DNA from: Culex pipiens pallens
Taxonomy: Eukaryota; Arthropoda; Insecta; Diptera; Culicidae
Length of the DNA: 64,000 nucleotides
Reading direction: 5' to 3'
Assembly: GCF_016801865.2 (NCBI RefSeq)
Contig: NC_068938.1
Coordinates: forward strand, 23,246,873 to 23,310,872
Shown: in pieces, positions 1 through 11,351 of the stretch
Numbering within the stretch: position 1 is the stretch's first letter
Layout: every line of letters begins with the position of its first letter
Made by a program: the position numbers and the translations under genes
Notes under the pieces: model-generated
Database searches by the model: none
Seen by the model: the letters and a program-made list of their open reading frames with translations, nothing else
What the model was told of the DNA's origin: nothing

Positions 1-281
1 TTTTGGATTAAAGTCCTTTGGCTTCATTTATAAAGTATGTCCCCCCCCCTTTTTCGCACTTTTCCTATACTTACAACATGCAATGTCACACTTGCTCAGA
101 CCCCCCCTCCCCCCCTAGAGCGTTAAATACTTTATGGATGACGCCTTTTTAATGTAAACCAATCTGCAATTACCAATTTCTAGAGCTTTATGGCCCAAAA
201 ATCAACATTTGAAAAACTAGAGTTTATTTTTCTTATGACGAAAAAATATTTTTTAATCAAAATGTTTAAATATAATACTTG
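1..281. other. AT-rich intergenic DNA with C runs
   Basis: No open reading frame or RNA gene is visible. There are two C-rich runs near 43-51 and 101-115. It leads directly into the long hairpin that follows and is probably mobile-element debris. Confidence 0.4.
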
Positions 282-401
282 AACTTTGATTATTTTCAAA
301 ATAACTTAGGCCGATTTTAAAGTTTTTGTTTCTCGGCTCTGGCCTCTGGAGAAACAAAAACTTTAAAATCGGCCTAAGTTATTTTAAAAATAATCAAAGT
401 T
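282..401. repeat. Near-perfect 53 bp-arm hairpin
   Basis: Positions 282-334 and 349-401 are inverted copies with only a few mismatches, separated by a 14 bp loop. The arms contain TTAGGCCGATTTTAAAG, which matches the terminal repeat of the 415 bp element at 63536-63950. It therefore looks like two termini of that family fused head to head, next to the reverse-oriented copy that follows. Confidence 0.8.
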
Positions 402-409
402 TAAAAGGG

Positions 410-690
410 GGGGGGGGGCAAAACAATAAAAAAATATAAACATTGAAATAACAAGCCATAGTCTCAACATTTCAATGAAAAAAGTGTTTTAAAATGCATT
501 TTACACTAGTTCAGTTGTTTTGCAATCAAAAAATGTAAGATTAGACGAAAACAAAAATTTCATTAAAAAAAAACTTTTAGCGATACTAAAAATCGAAAAT
601 TTTCAAAAATTCGAAAGATTTTTCAGTCAACCCAAACATGCCAAAAATGATTCTTAATGCAAGGGAATGCATTAAGGCTCCTCACGATCA
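410..690 (-). mobile_element. 415-bp MITE family, reverse partial copy
   Basis: On the minus strand this matches the interior of the complete element at 63536-63950. Shared blocks include AACAACTGAACTAGTGTAAA, the AATGCATTTTAAAACAC stretch and the GACTATGGCTTGT segment, followed by a G run. It encodes nothing. It preserves the unoccupied form of the site that is interrupted by the 684 bp insertion at 1328-2011. Confidence 0.65.
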
Positions 691-1089
691 ACGGGGGAGG
701 TGGGGAGGGATTTGATGATTGGATACCCTATAGAGATGCCTAAGAACTTAGACGACCTCCAAGATATCCGGATTTGGAAGGGGAAAGGGTTTGATGGGAT
801 ACTTCACCGACGAATGAAGTAGTGGGCATTGGTTGATAAATATTATGAACATTAAAATGCAGTAATATAATAAGATATAAATTAGAACGCTCTCACCAAA
901 TTCAGTTCCAGGATCATCCAACCAGCTCCCGACTGCTTTTCCGTAATACATTCCAAAAGCACTGCACTTATGATGCCATTATTCAATTATACTAACCAAT
1001 CACCCCATGCACACAAACAGTGACACAAAAGAGACGAAAATTATCACGAAAAAAACAGGACTGCGCGTCCCCAGAAGCACTGCACTTAT

Positions 1090-2060
1090 GATCAATTAGA
1101 AATGCATTTTCCTGCATTTAAAATCATATTTAGCATGTCTGGGATCAATCAAAAATATTTTTAATTTTTGTGAAAATCCGATGGTACAGCACCGCAGAAA
1201 GTTTTTTTTCGGCAAAAAAAAAATCTCTTCAATAATTGCATATTTTGAAAACTAATGATTGCAAAACAACTGGGCAGGTGTAAAATGCATTTTAAAACAC
1301 TTTTTTCATTCAAATGTTGAGACAATGCACAGTGGGAAAAAGGGCACAAAAAATTACCGCAACATGATTTCGTGCAAACCATCGATTGCTATACACCAAA
1401 AGCTTCGTTTTTGCACCAGGAACAATAATCTGATGAAAAATCGCACTGCACGGACCGATGGCCGGAGTACAGGCCACCGGAAGATTCGGATTTTTGGAAA
1501 AAGTGTCAGATTTATCCAATTGTGAACTAACAAGCTTTCTTCTACCATGAATAATATTAAATACCATATGACCAATCGGAACCGGTTCCACCGATCTCCG
1601 GTGGCAACATCCGGAACCGCATTAGGAAACAGTGTTAACCAGTCATGCGACGTATCAAACTTCTAGATTTTGGATGGGGACATGAGTTATACACTCCTCT
1701 TTTAAAAACATGAAGTTTGATATGTCGCAAGAGTGGTTTCAGGAATTTGCCAAATAATATTATTCTAGGATTGTTTTGCATGACTATTCATGGTAGAAGA
1801 AAGCTTATTAGTTCACAATTGGATAAATCTGACACTTTTTTCAAAAATCCGGACCTTTCGTTGGCCTGTACTCCGGCCACCGGTCCGTGCAGTGCGATTT
1901 TTCATCGGATTATTGTTTCTGGTGCAAAAACGAAGCTTTTGGTGTATAGCAATCGATGGTTTGCGCGAAATCATGTTGCGGTAATTTGTTGGGTCCTTTT
2001 TTCCCACTGTGCAATGGCTTGTAATTTAAATTTTTATATTTTTTTATTTTTGGCTTGTAA
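1090..2060 (+). mobile_element. 415-bp MITE family copy, split by an insertion
   Basis: Positions 1090-1327 match the 63536-63950 element: the TTAGCATGTCTGGGATCAA region, then the AATGATTGCAAAACAAC block and the AATGCATTTTAAAACAC block. The match resumes at 2012 with ATGGCTTGT. The outer ends have decayed. The 684 bp between the two halves is a separate inserted element. Confidence 0.6.
1328..2011. mobile_element. 684-bp foldback element inserted in an older MITE
   Basis: The termini are CACAGTGGGAAAAAGG and its inverse. The arms (about 1328-1548 and 1785-2011) are long inverted copies of each other around a spacer of about 235 bp that includes short palindromes such as GGAACCGGTTCC. The 5 bp CAATG is present on both sides (1323-1327 and 2012-2016). 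Other copies of the host repeat run uninterrupted through this site, so the boundary is supported by an empty-site comparison. Open frames across the arms are mirror shadows and no transposase is present. Confidence 0.8.
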
Positions 2061-3649
2061 TTTAAATTTTTATATTTTTTTTTGGAAATTTTGACAAGTT
2101 CAAATTTACACTTTCTAAATAAGAAAACATCAAATATTCCAAACAATTTCGAATTTTTCAAATGTTTTATGACTAATTTATATAATTTTGCCTATATTTT
2201 CTTTTACTCCTAATTGCCTTAAACATTTGTTTTCATAAAACTTCATCATTATAAATACAATTTGAACACATCTACTAGATGAAAATTCAAATTCTGAAGA
2301 TGAAAATACTATTTGAAGACTTCACCGTAGAACTTCATATTTCACAACACTTAACGGAAACTCCAATCAGAACCCACCAGGGCTGAAAATTCCATGAAAA
2401 CAGATAATATCTCCCCTCGCCGTGTCGATCGTGCTTGCAGCTTCCACAATATTGATCGATCCCAGTGCGGCACCTTACGGTAGTCGGTCATTAATCTTCC
2501 CTCGGCGGCGGTGCAATCACGTCTGACGACGAGTCAAACTTTGACGAAACATCATAAAGATGACGATTTACGGCAGGTCATTAATAACTCCACTTCCAGG
2601 CGCTTGTTTTTCGGGGGGCCCAGAGTTGTTGTTCGAGCAATTGTCACCCGGTAATTCCCAAACGTCTTTTTATTCCTGAAAGTCGGGGAAAAAGATAGAT
2701 TTCAAACGATTTCCGAACAGCGTCAACTCTTTTTGAGGTTGGGATTTTCCGGACCCGTAGGGAAAGATTGAGCCGGTTAAGTTATGATAGGCTCACTTGA
2801 CGATTTCGGAGGGAAGGGGGTGCCACAACACGGGTAATTCCCTTGTTGAACATCGGATTTGTTATTTATTTCTGGGAAAATAGAAATAAAAAATGATTTT
2901 TATTTCCCGCGACTGGGTGGCAGCGCGTTACCCCTTCTGTAAGACTAGGTTTAAATTTTAAGGGAAAAATCTGCCAATTTTGAAGACAACCTTGTGGGAT
3001 TACAGCGAAGAATTCTTCCCCGCGTGACGATCCAGCACATCAACGAGCGAGAGAGATTATTTACGACCCAGCAGCGGTGGTTGCCTCCGGAGGACCATTT
3101 TTGGACCGCGTGAGGTGTCGTATTTTATACGTTCGCGCGACTCCACGTTGCGTATGTTTAAAGTGACAAGTTACATTACGACGGGAATAAATTCTGAGAT
3201 TATGCACACAATACCCGCTTTGGATCGTAGGGAAATCCGAGCAGACACTTGGCCTCTGACACCACCGGTGTGGAGGCAATCCGGCAGGGAAGGTGTGACA
3301 TTATAAAACATTTGTGAATTTTATTGCCTACAAGATTCCTGGACATTGGACCTTTTTTTAGTGCTGGTATGGGATTCGGTGCGAGACCGAGTTCTGTGAG
3401 TCTGACGAAGGCTGAGATCTCGTCTAGAAGCTAGAATCTAGATAGATCGAATCTCTTGATAGTCTGCTAGATTGTAGTTCACTATGGGATATTTCATTTC
3501 TATAAATAAAAATGTTTGCAATTTGATTTTTTCTTTCACTTGTATTTTTACAGCATCCATTTTTTTTTAATTTATTTTTTTCAATTAAATTTCGTTTTGC
3601 ATTTTGCATTAATATATTTCAAATATTATTTATAAATACTAAACAATAT
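2061..3649. other. Intergenic DNA, GC-richer centre
   Basis: AT-rich to about 2380, then mixed-composition sequence to about 3300 with no exon-like frame longer than about 70 codons and no recognisable protein. It could be regulatory or untranslated DNA of an unseen gene. Confidence 0.4.
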
Positions 3650-3858
3650 TGTTGCGACGGAGCGCGTCCCTCGTACGGCGCCGAAGCAGCCCCCTGTTTT
3701 GCGTAGTGTCAGTGTTTGTTATTGTTTATATGGTGCCCGTGCTGTCGCTAATCATGAGCAGAAAAGTTGAAAACATTCTGAGTTAGCGGGAGCACGGGCG
3801 CAGCGAAGAAGAGTAGCTGTGAAAAAACACCGAACTTGTAAGTAAATTGTTATTTGTG
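3650..3858 (+). mobile_element. Candidate solo LTR (BEL/Pao-like start)
   Basis: A sharply GC-richer 209 bp block begins TGTTGCGACGGAGCG, a start I associate with mosquito BEL/Pao LTRs. It has a TCAGTG initiator-like site near 3709 and is flanked by AATAT on both sides (3645-3649 and 3859-3863). Against this, it ends in TTTGTG rather than the canonical CA, and AATAT is common in such AT-rich sequence. The alternative is a short untranslated first exon ending at the GTAAGT near 3839. Confidence 0.3.
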
Positions 3859-3863
3859 AATAT

Positions 3864-6500
3864 CTGTATGATTTGGTCAAGATTTTGTAGATCCAGTGTT
3901 GACCTGAAGTTAGCTTGGAAATTTAATAAATTTAATTTATTTACATATCACTTTTTCACATAAATAAAAAAAAACGGAAAAAACACTGTGCATCTTTTTG
4001 CTATCAATTCCTAGCACTTTGCGATGTTGTACAATGTTGTTTCCCGGATCAAAATCTATCTAAAAATTAAGAATAGGAAAATTTGATGGAGTTTTTTGAA
4101 ACTTTCTCTATGAAGATGTTAAAAGCGAAATTTCCTAATAGTAAAATGTTTAATGTTCCGAACTAACTTCAGGTCAAAACCGGGCCCACTTAACATTAAC
4201 CAAATGAGCTCAAATTATATTTTATCTCTCGCCTTGACTTCAATACAGTCAAAAACACATAAAATTCAAGAATTTCACTTCTGAATGATTGTCGATTTCT
4301 TTATCTTTTCCCTTCTATGAAATTAAAATGCACTTGCAGGATTTGCAGGATTAAAATATAATAATAAAAAGTTTAATTAACAGTTTTTTTTATGAAATTA
4401 TTAGGTTATATTATTAGGTTATATTATATTATATAATAGGTAATAATCAATATTTATTCTTTTGAAAATATTTAATAAAAAAAGTGACGGTCCGAAAAAT
4501 TGAGGGGCAAAATAAATTATTAAAAAAAATAAAATTTCAATGTTATTATAATAGCAATCAGCTGAAAACATTTCTGCTTCAATTGAAATTGTGAAGGTAT
4601 TTGAAAAAAATTACCTCTATTTATTCGGATCAACATATACTTTGAAAAATATTTGTAATATCATCAAAGCTGCTAAAAATGTCATATATATTTATTTGCA
4701 CAACTAAGCCAATTTTCTTCATGAATTTACATTATTTTTTTCAAATTTCTTTTGCTTTTGTTAGATTATAAAAATTCAATGTACCGTTAAAAAAAAACTT
4801 TAAAGTAAATTTATTTAAGCAATTTGCTAGAGAATTCAAAAGGAATCGTTTTTTTATGGGTTTATTTTTAAAAAGAACAAAAACAACAAATTGAATCAAA
4901 TAATTTAAGTGAAATCACATGTTACTCTTATCTTGGATTATTTATTGTTTTTTAGAACATGTTTTCCTAAAACGTGTATCTAATTGGCTCTTACGTCTCA
5001 CAGTCAAATAAATGAAAATTATTGATTTTGCATGTTAATTGCTATGATAAAATGTGTTTTTTCACGGCTCAAAAATTTAAATTTCGCGGCATGACAATTA
5101 CATAACATTGGAATTTCACGGCAATTTCACGGTACTCGAAAATCTGCTTGATATAAATGCAAAAATATGCTATTTTAGTATTATTGTGTAGAGGAAAGAT
5201 ACTTTGAGAATAAACAATAGTTCAAAAAATCTAAATATTCCTGGAATTTTTGTATGAGTTGTCCAGTTCTTCATCTGAAAGATTATAAGATTTTACTATC
5301 AACATAATTTGCTAAAGTGTCTTTAAACGAAAACCATTCTTAATTTACCAAAGTAGAATTATAATATTTGATTGTTTCCCTCTATTTATAATAGTTTTTT
5401 CAGCATTTAGTATAAATATCAATAATAACAAAAAATAAATAAAAATTGAATTTTTATCAACATGTATTATTTTTTAAAGTTTTATTAAAAACTTTATTTC
5501 TACCTAACACATTCAAATTTTTTTTGAATTCTTACTGACGTTATACAATGAAACTCATTTATCATTATTTTACTCAATTTAAGAGAGATTTAAAAATAAA
5601 ACAGCTTAAACTGTTTTGTGTTTTCTTGGTGTTTTCATTTATTGAATTTCACATTGTGATCTCCGTGGCATGTTACAATCAAAGATGATTTTCATGTGAA
5701 AATCAGCATTTAGATAGAGTTATTTTATGATCAATATCTTCAAATGAGATCTAAAATAATCATGCAATATTTTTTCATTTATTTTAATGACTGCATCCAA
5801 AATGCTCTACTTGTGATTTGTTTCAATTAAAAAAAAAAACAAACTTTTAAACTCTGAGGAGCAATTGTTCAAGAGATTTTTCTAAATTCGCGGCATTTCA
5901 CGGTGTTGATCAGATTTCAAAAGGGCAAATTTCACGGATTACGCGGTTTCATAGTTCAATTTTTTTACATTCAAAGGTTTCTAATAAAAAATACCGACTT
6001 CCTGGATCATTATGAATACAGATTATTATTGGTGGTTTCTATTATCTAAAGTGCAATACGGAGTGTTTTGAACTCATTTTCTCTTGTGTAAGAGTTAAAT
6101 CTTATTTTGTCTATGAAAGCAAGCATTTTTTTAAGTTTATCTTATATCGCGAGTTTTAAACGATTTTACTCAAATCATGGTAAAACAGGGTTTTTGAATT
6201 TTGTCAATTTTGTGTCAGAAAAAGGGGTAATATTACATCTGAAAATCAAAATCAACAATTGAGGTGAAATTACATTGAAAATGATGTAATATTACATCAA
6301 ATTGGTATTTTTGTCTGAATCAAACTCATTTCACTGCACTTATTTATAATTTCTAGAGTTCAGATTTCATATAATTTTAAAGATTGGCTTTTAGAAAGCC
6401 TTAATATTGATCACTTTTTCTGTTTAAATCGCTTGTTTTTATGTTTCTTTTTTAAATTGATTGATTTTTTTGTACATCTGCTCTGATCTTCATTAATTTC
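3864..6500. other. AT-rich gene-free interval
   Basis: Very AT-rich, with no convincing coding frame. Short motifs recur: TTCACGG or GCGG clusters around 5050-5140 and 5885-5945, possibly the two ends of a decayed element, and a perfect 16 bp palindrome at 6284-6299. Confidence 0.4.
6284..6299. repeat. 16 bp perfect palindrome
   Basis: GATGTAATATTACATC reads identically on both strands. GTAATATTACATC recurs at about 6227-6240. It is probably the remnant of a small inverted-repeat element. Confidence 0.5.
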
Positions 6501-7188
6501 AACCAATAATGGATGCTTACGAATGGGATCCTCCCCCACCAAACGCAGTGTTCTTAAAGATCAAGCAATACTAACCCAATCCAGCATGAGCAGCAACGCG
6601 TGAACATAAAACCAATCTTTATGACACTTTACCTCCTCCTAGCGAGAAAAAGAGGAAAGAAAAAAACACACTTGGAAAAGTCGTCGCCGCGGTGCAAAGT
6701 TCGAATCTGCTTAGACTGCTAAGAATTAAAGCCGCCAGGTTCTTGGATTGTGGGTGATATACGGCGCGCTGTCATATGGTGGTGGTGGGGGAGACCCGTC
6801 GAGGTTTGTTTTGCTGCGGTGTCACCCCTCGATGGCACGAGACCTGGCGATTGGATTTCGGAGTTCTAAGTTTGATTTAGACGGTTTGCGGTTTTCAACA
6901 GCTTGCGCAACGCCGGTCTCCAGCTGGCGATCTTGAGCCGAGTTCTTGGCGCGTGTTTGCGATCGAGTTTTTTTTTTTCGGGTTTAGAATTACCTTGCTG
7001 CGGGATGGCGTTTACGATGGCGTCTTGGCGGGCTGTGAAACGGAAAGAAAAACGGAAGGAACTGGAGTCTGGAGTTGGCGCCAGTCTGGAACTTCTGGAG
7101 CAAAGGTTTTTTCCTATAAGAACAACGGTATCGATTTCGGGTTCACGTGTGTGAAACATGGTTTGTTTTTACATCGCAAGTTTACGAC
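6501..7188. other. 3' flank of the minus-strand D7 gene
   Basis: GC-richer sequence with several short overlapping open frames on both strands. None resembles a known domain or shows a coherent gene structure. Confidence 0.4.
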
Positions 7189-7194
7189 TTTAAT
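7189..7194 (-). terminator. Polyadenylation signal of the minus D7 gene
   Basis: ATTAAA on the minus strand lies about 26 nt past the stop codon of the D7 gene. It is a common variant of AATAAA and the nearest plausible signal. Confidence 0.5.
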
Positions 7195-7219
7195 GTGACA
7201 TTCATCGAGCTGATTCAAA

Positions 7220-10200
7220 TTAAGTACAACCCAGTGCGGAAATCCTTTTCCGTTTGGCCGCTGCCACCTGGCGACGGTCGTAGGTTGGAGGTCCCGGGAT
7301 GGCGAAGGCGTAATCGTAGTCGGTTGAGCGGAACTCGCGATAGTCGAAGGCTTCGCGAAAGGGGTTTTTGAGATTTTTGTTGGAAATCATGTATTTGTAG
7401 TAGTTTTGGGCAGTGGCTGGTCGGTTGTTTCGACTGCACTTTGTTAAGGTGATACGTATTTCGTCGTCCAGAGTGGTTTCTCCAATAGCATGGAAATCTC
7501 TGATCACCTCCTGAGGCTGAAAAGAGAACTAAAAGTTATCTTCTTTTGTTTGTTTTACAAATACTCACATCTATTTTATCATGTTTATCCAAGTAACGGA
7601 ATCCTTTGAAAATGCAATGAACTAAATTTCCATTATTTTTCGCAGAGCTGCTTGGTTTACGTTGTCGAAAGTTGCAAACATCGTTTTTGTTGCATTTAAT
7701 TAACTTATTTTCACAAAACTCCACATAAGATTGCTTTCTTTGACGAATGGTGGAGCCCTACGAAAATCATGAATGTTGAGCACTTTTACGAAGATAATTT
7801 TTTGCCATTACCAAATCTTTATAGATTTTCGTATTGATCCTAGGACTTCCATTAAACAATTTAATCAATGTTAGCATGTGATTTTTCAGGTTATCAGTAA
7901 GTGCATGGAAAACAGCCTCACAGTCATGCAACTTTCCAATGTTATTCAAAGCTGCGGCAAATTTGTTGACACTGATTTGGATTAGTTCGTTGTACCTTTT
8001 GAATCCTTCAAATTGGTCGTTGAGGTGATGGGTCTGTAAATATATATAAAACAATTTGAAATTTTAAGCAAATATACTATACCTTGAAGTATCTTTGATT
8101 CAATCCTATTCCCCAGAATTCCAATCCTCCAATCTCAATTCCCCAGAATGCCACTCCCCGGAATGATAAATTCCCCAGAATATAACCTTGACCTTGAAAA
8201 AATGGCGTACTGGCACTAATTGTTTTTTTTCCTTCTTTAACAATGGAAAACTCTATTTACTAGTGATAACTGCTGCAGTAAAATTAAACTTTTGTCAGCA
8301 GTTGTTACAAGTTATGAGGGTTTTCCATTCTTGAAAGAAGGAAAAAAACAACTTTAAAGGTTAAATTCAATTTTTGTTAGCAGTTATCACAAAATCATTA
8401 TTTTTTTTAGTATAAATTATCTCTCTATTCCAGTGGTCCTCAGCTAACGAAACCTCGAAGGCCAACTTGCACCAGAATCGCGAGCCACATGTTAAATATA
8501 AATAAAAATTTCAGAAGATTGCACAATTTCAATAAATTGTAAGTTCAATTTCCACATTAAACATTTTCGTTTGATTTTTAAATTTAATTAAATGTTTTCC
8601 ACTTTAAAAATTGTCACCAGATATACCTCCATAATCAATTAAAAACATGTTTCGTTCCACATCAATTTCTTCTAATAAAATATCCTTCGCTTTTTTTTTA
8701 TTCAGTTCGATTCTTTTACATTTATACCTACTTCTCAAATGTTTTATATTTTTGAAATTTTTGACAAATAATATTTTTTAGTTTTTCAAGCATATTTGGA
8801 TTGATCTTTCATTTATGATTGAAATTGGGCTTGGTAATTTTTCTAATGATTTTTAAAATTAATTTTTGGAGCTAACAGTTTCAAATTATGAACTCAAAGT
8901 ACAATATTTTCGGATATTCGAAAAAAAAATCATTTCCATATAAAATTTAATTTGACTGAACAATAAATGTGTTGTGTTACTGTTTGAAAAATAAGTGATT
9001 TATTTTTTAAACATGATTGAAATATGTTTCTTTTCTCATTGAGGCTGGACTGAAAGAGAAAAATGCAAAGGTGCATGGTTGTTTTAAAAAAAAATTGAAA
9101 CTCCAGTTTTGTTTTAATTGAGTCTTTTTAATTTCATTTAAAAAAAAACTATGATTACATGAACATAAAAAAAATATTATTGCATTTTCAAGGCAATTTT
9201 TATATTTCAGAATTTTTAATCAACGATTACATAACAAGAACACTACTAAAAAATAAATTGAATAAATTGAAATAGTAGTTTATGCATGTTTCAAAATGAA
9301 GATTTTTTCAGCACGAGTCGTACATTTATCCAACGAGGTTTACCGAATTGAATAAATACGACAAGTGCTAAAAAAATCAAGTTTTGCTACGAGTTGCTAG
9401 CATAATTTTTTGCAATTTCAAAGAACGCTCTTTGAATGGAATTTTATGCTTAACATCCATATGTTAAGTAAATTCACCGATCAAAACAAAAAAAGTATTG
9501 GAAAATGTAATTTTAGTGCTGAAAAGTAGAACATTTCAGCACTAGTATTGAAAGGTATTAATATTCCATTCTGTTATTTTTGGTAGAGAAAAGAAGGCCG
9601 TTTCGTCGTTTGAGAATGTCAGGAAAAGTAAATAGTTTCACGACGGAATTTCTGATATGTTTTAGAGGACTCAAATGCCAACTTTTCAGAAATTTCCAGA
9701 ATGGGCAAAAAATCTTTGACTGAGTTATGATTTTTATGAATCAATACAATTTTTTTTTTAAAATCGAAATATTGGTCGAAAAATTTTTCAACTTCTTTTT
9801 TCGATGTAAAATTAAATTTGCAATCAAAAAGTACTTAAGTGAATTTTTGATAAATTGCACCGTTTTCAAGTTATAGCCATTTTTAGGTAACTTTTTAGAA
9901 AATAGTCGCAGTTTTTCATTTTTTAAAATTAGTGCCCACTTTTGAAAAAAATATTTTTGAAAAGCTGAGAAAATTCTCTATATTTTGCTTTTTTGAACTT
10001 TGTTGATACGACCCTTAGTTGCTGAGATATTGGCATGCAACAGTTAAAAAAACAGGAAAATTGATGTTTTCTAAGTCTCACCCAAACAACCCACCATTTT
10101 CTAATGTCGATATCTCAGCAACTAATGGTCCGAATTACAGTGTTTAAACATGAAGCATTCGTGAAATTTTCCGATCTTTTCGAAAACAATATTTAAATAA

Positions 10201-11306
10201 AAATTTAAATCAAGACTAACATTTTAAAAGGGCGTAATATTGAATGTTTGGCCCGTTTGAAATGTTAGTCTCGATTTTAAGTAGGCTATTTCGTCGTTCA
10301 AGAATGACAGGAAAAGTAAGTAGTTTCACTACGGAGTTGCAAACATAATATTTTTATCAATTGGTTTGAATCCCAATTTTTGTGTTGCTATTTTTTGTTA
10401 AATTTGATTTCATTATTCATTTTTTTTGTTACTGGTAACGAAAAAAGTATCAAATATCGCTTGTTATAAATATGTTTTTGCAATTCCGTCGTGAAACTTC
10501 TTTCTTTTCCTGTCATTCTTGAACGACGAAATAGCCTACTTTTCTGTACCAAAAATAACAGAATCGAATAGCAACACTTTTCAAAATAAATGCTGAAAAG
10601 TTCTACTTTGCAGCACTGAAATGGGTGCTGAAAAGTTGAACGATTTTTAAAATTTCACTCAATGGGTGTTTTTCGAAATTGCAAAAAATATTGTATGGAA
10701 CTCGTTGCAAAACTTGATTTTTTCAGCACTCGTCGTATTTATCCAACTCGGTGAACCTCGTTGGATAAATGTACGACTCGTGCTGAAAAAATCCTCTTTT
10801 TGCAACTTGTTGCATAAACTACTATTAAAATCCTTATTTGGTCCGTTTCTAAAAAAACATAAATTTTCAACAGATTCACATTTTTACACATTTAATATTC
10901 AACTAACTTTTTTTTTAAAGATATTCAGCTATTGATAAAAACAGAAAGCAAACTGTGTAATATAACTTTTACTTACCATAAACCTATTCGTCGTCGCATT
11001 AAACAACTCTAGTTTTTCCAAACAGCACCTTACGTAGCACATGGTCCAGTTGTCCACGGGTTCTAGTGTCCATTTGGCCCAATTTTTAATCCGAATCGTT
11101 CGATTTTCATCATTTGGAGTGTAATCCTCACCACACCTCGAAAATCCAAACAACACTTGCTCCGGATCCAACGGTTTCCATGCTGTGATCTGTCTTAAAA
11201 GATTTGTGTTATATAGCTGAAACATTTTTTGATAAAATTGATTCAATACAGAACGACTAATCAGCAAAAGCAGCCCCAGCACGCTAATCATTATGTTTCC
11301 ACACAT
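7220..11306 (-). CDS. D7L: Long-form D7 salivary protein (two OBP-like domains)
   Basis: Five exons on the minus strand: 11306-11250, 11189-10977, 8033-7812, 7757-7569 and 7516-7220. This gives 325 codons. All introns are GT-AG, phase 0, of 60, 2943, 54 and 52 nt. Residues 1-19 form a hydrophobic signal peptide (ISVLGLLLLIS); the first ATG after the TCAGTT initiator is used. Domain 1 has the long-form D7 signature: EQ, Cys38, WAKW, TMCYVRC (Cys70, Cys74), Gln and Cys128 at the expected spacings. Domain 2 carries FRYLDKHDKID, VIRDF and FDYREFRS, typical of D7. Oddities: an additional Cys75, and Tyr269 (TAC) where the paralogue has a Cys, so one domain 2 disulfide should be missing. Family role: secreted saliva protein binding host eicosanoids and amines. 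Ligands here are inferred only. Intron 2 holds a foldback transposon. Confidence 0.9.
8096..8185 (+). repeat. Cluster of CCCCAGAAT motifs in D7 intron 2
   Basis: CCCCAGAAT occurs three times and CCCCGGAAT once within about 90 bp, spaced irregularly. The rest of the interval is not conserved between units, so it is an interspersed short-motif array rather than a clean tandem repeat. Confidence 0.6.
8220..8352. mobile_element. 133-bp hairpin, probably a small MITE
   Basis: The ends are inverted: TTCCTTCTTTAACAATGGAAA at the left pairs imperfectly with GTTTTCCATTCTTGAAAGAAG at the right. The inner part also pairs (AACTGCTG with CAGCAGTT). It lies in intron 2 of the minus D7 gene. No target duplication is evident. 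Confidence 0.55.
9275..10822. mobile_element. 1548-bp foldback element in D7 intron 2
   Basis: The termini GTAGTTTATGCA and TGCATAAACTAC are inverted and flanked by TA on both sides (9273-9274, 10823-10824). Both arms carry TTTTTCAGCACGAGTCGTAC-type sequence and its inverse, and inner inverted blocks around 10283-10335 and 10490-10540 share GTAGGCTATTTCGTCG. No transposase frame is present. The TA duplication suggests mobilisation by a Tc1/mariner-type enzyme, which is an inference. A relic of the family lies at 43850-44060. Confidence 0.8.
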
Positions 11307-11314
11307 TTTATACA

Positions 11315-11351
11315 AACTGACAGCATCTCATCAAATCAGCACGCTTTAATA
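11315..11351 (-). promoter_or_regulatory. Candidate core promoter of the minus D7 gene
   Basis: TCAGTT, the arthropod initiator consensus, lies at 11320-11315, nine bases before the ATG at 11306. TATTAAAG lies about 30 nt further upstream at 11351-11344, a suitable position for a TATA-like box. The implied leader is very short. Confidence 0.5.

Noticed and set aside
1259..2161. Several overlapping frames with near-identical peptides on both strands
   Set aside because: The peptides mirror one another because they lie in the two arms of the 684 bp foldback.
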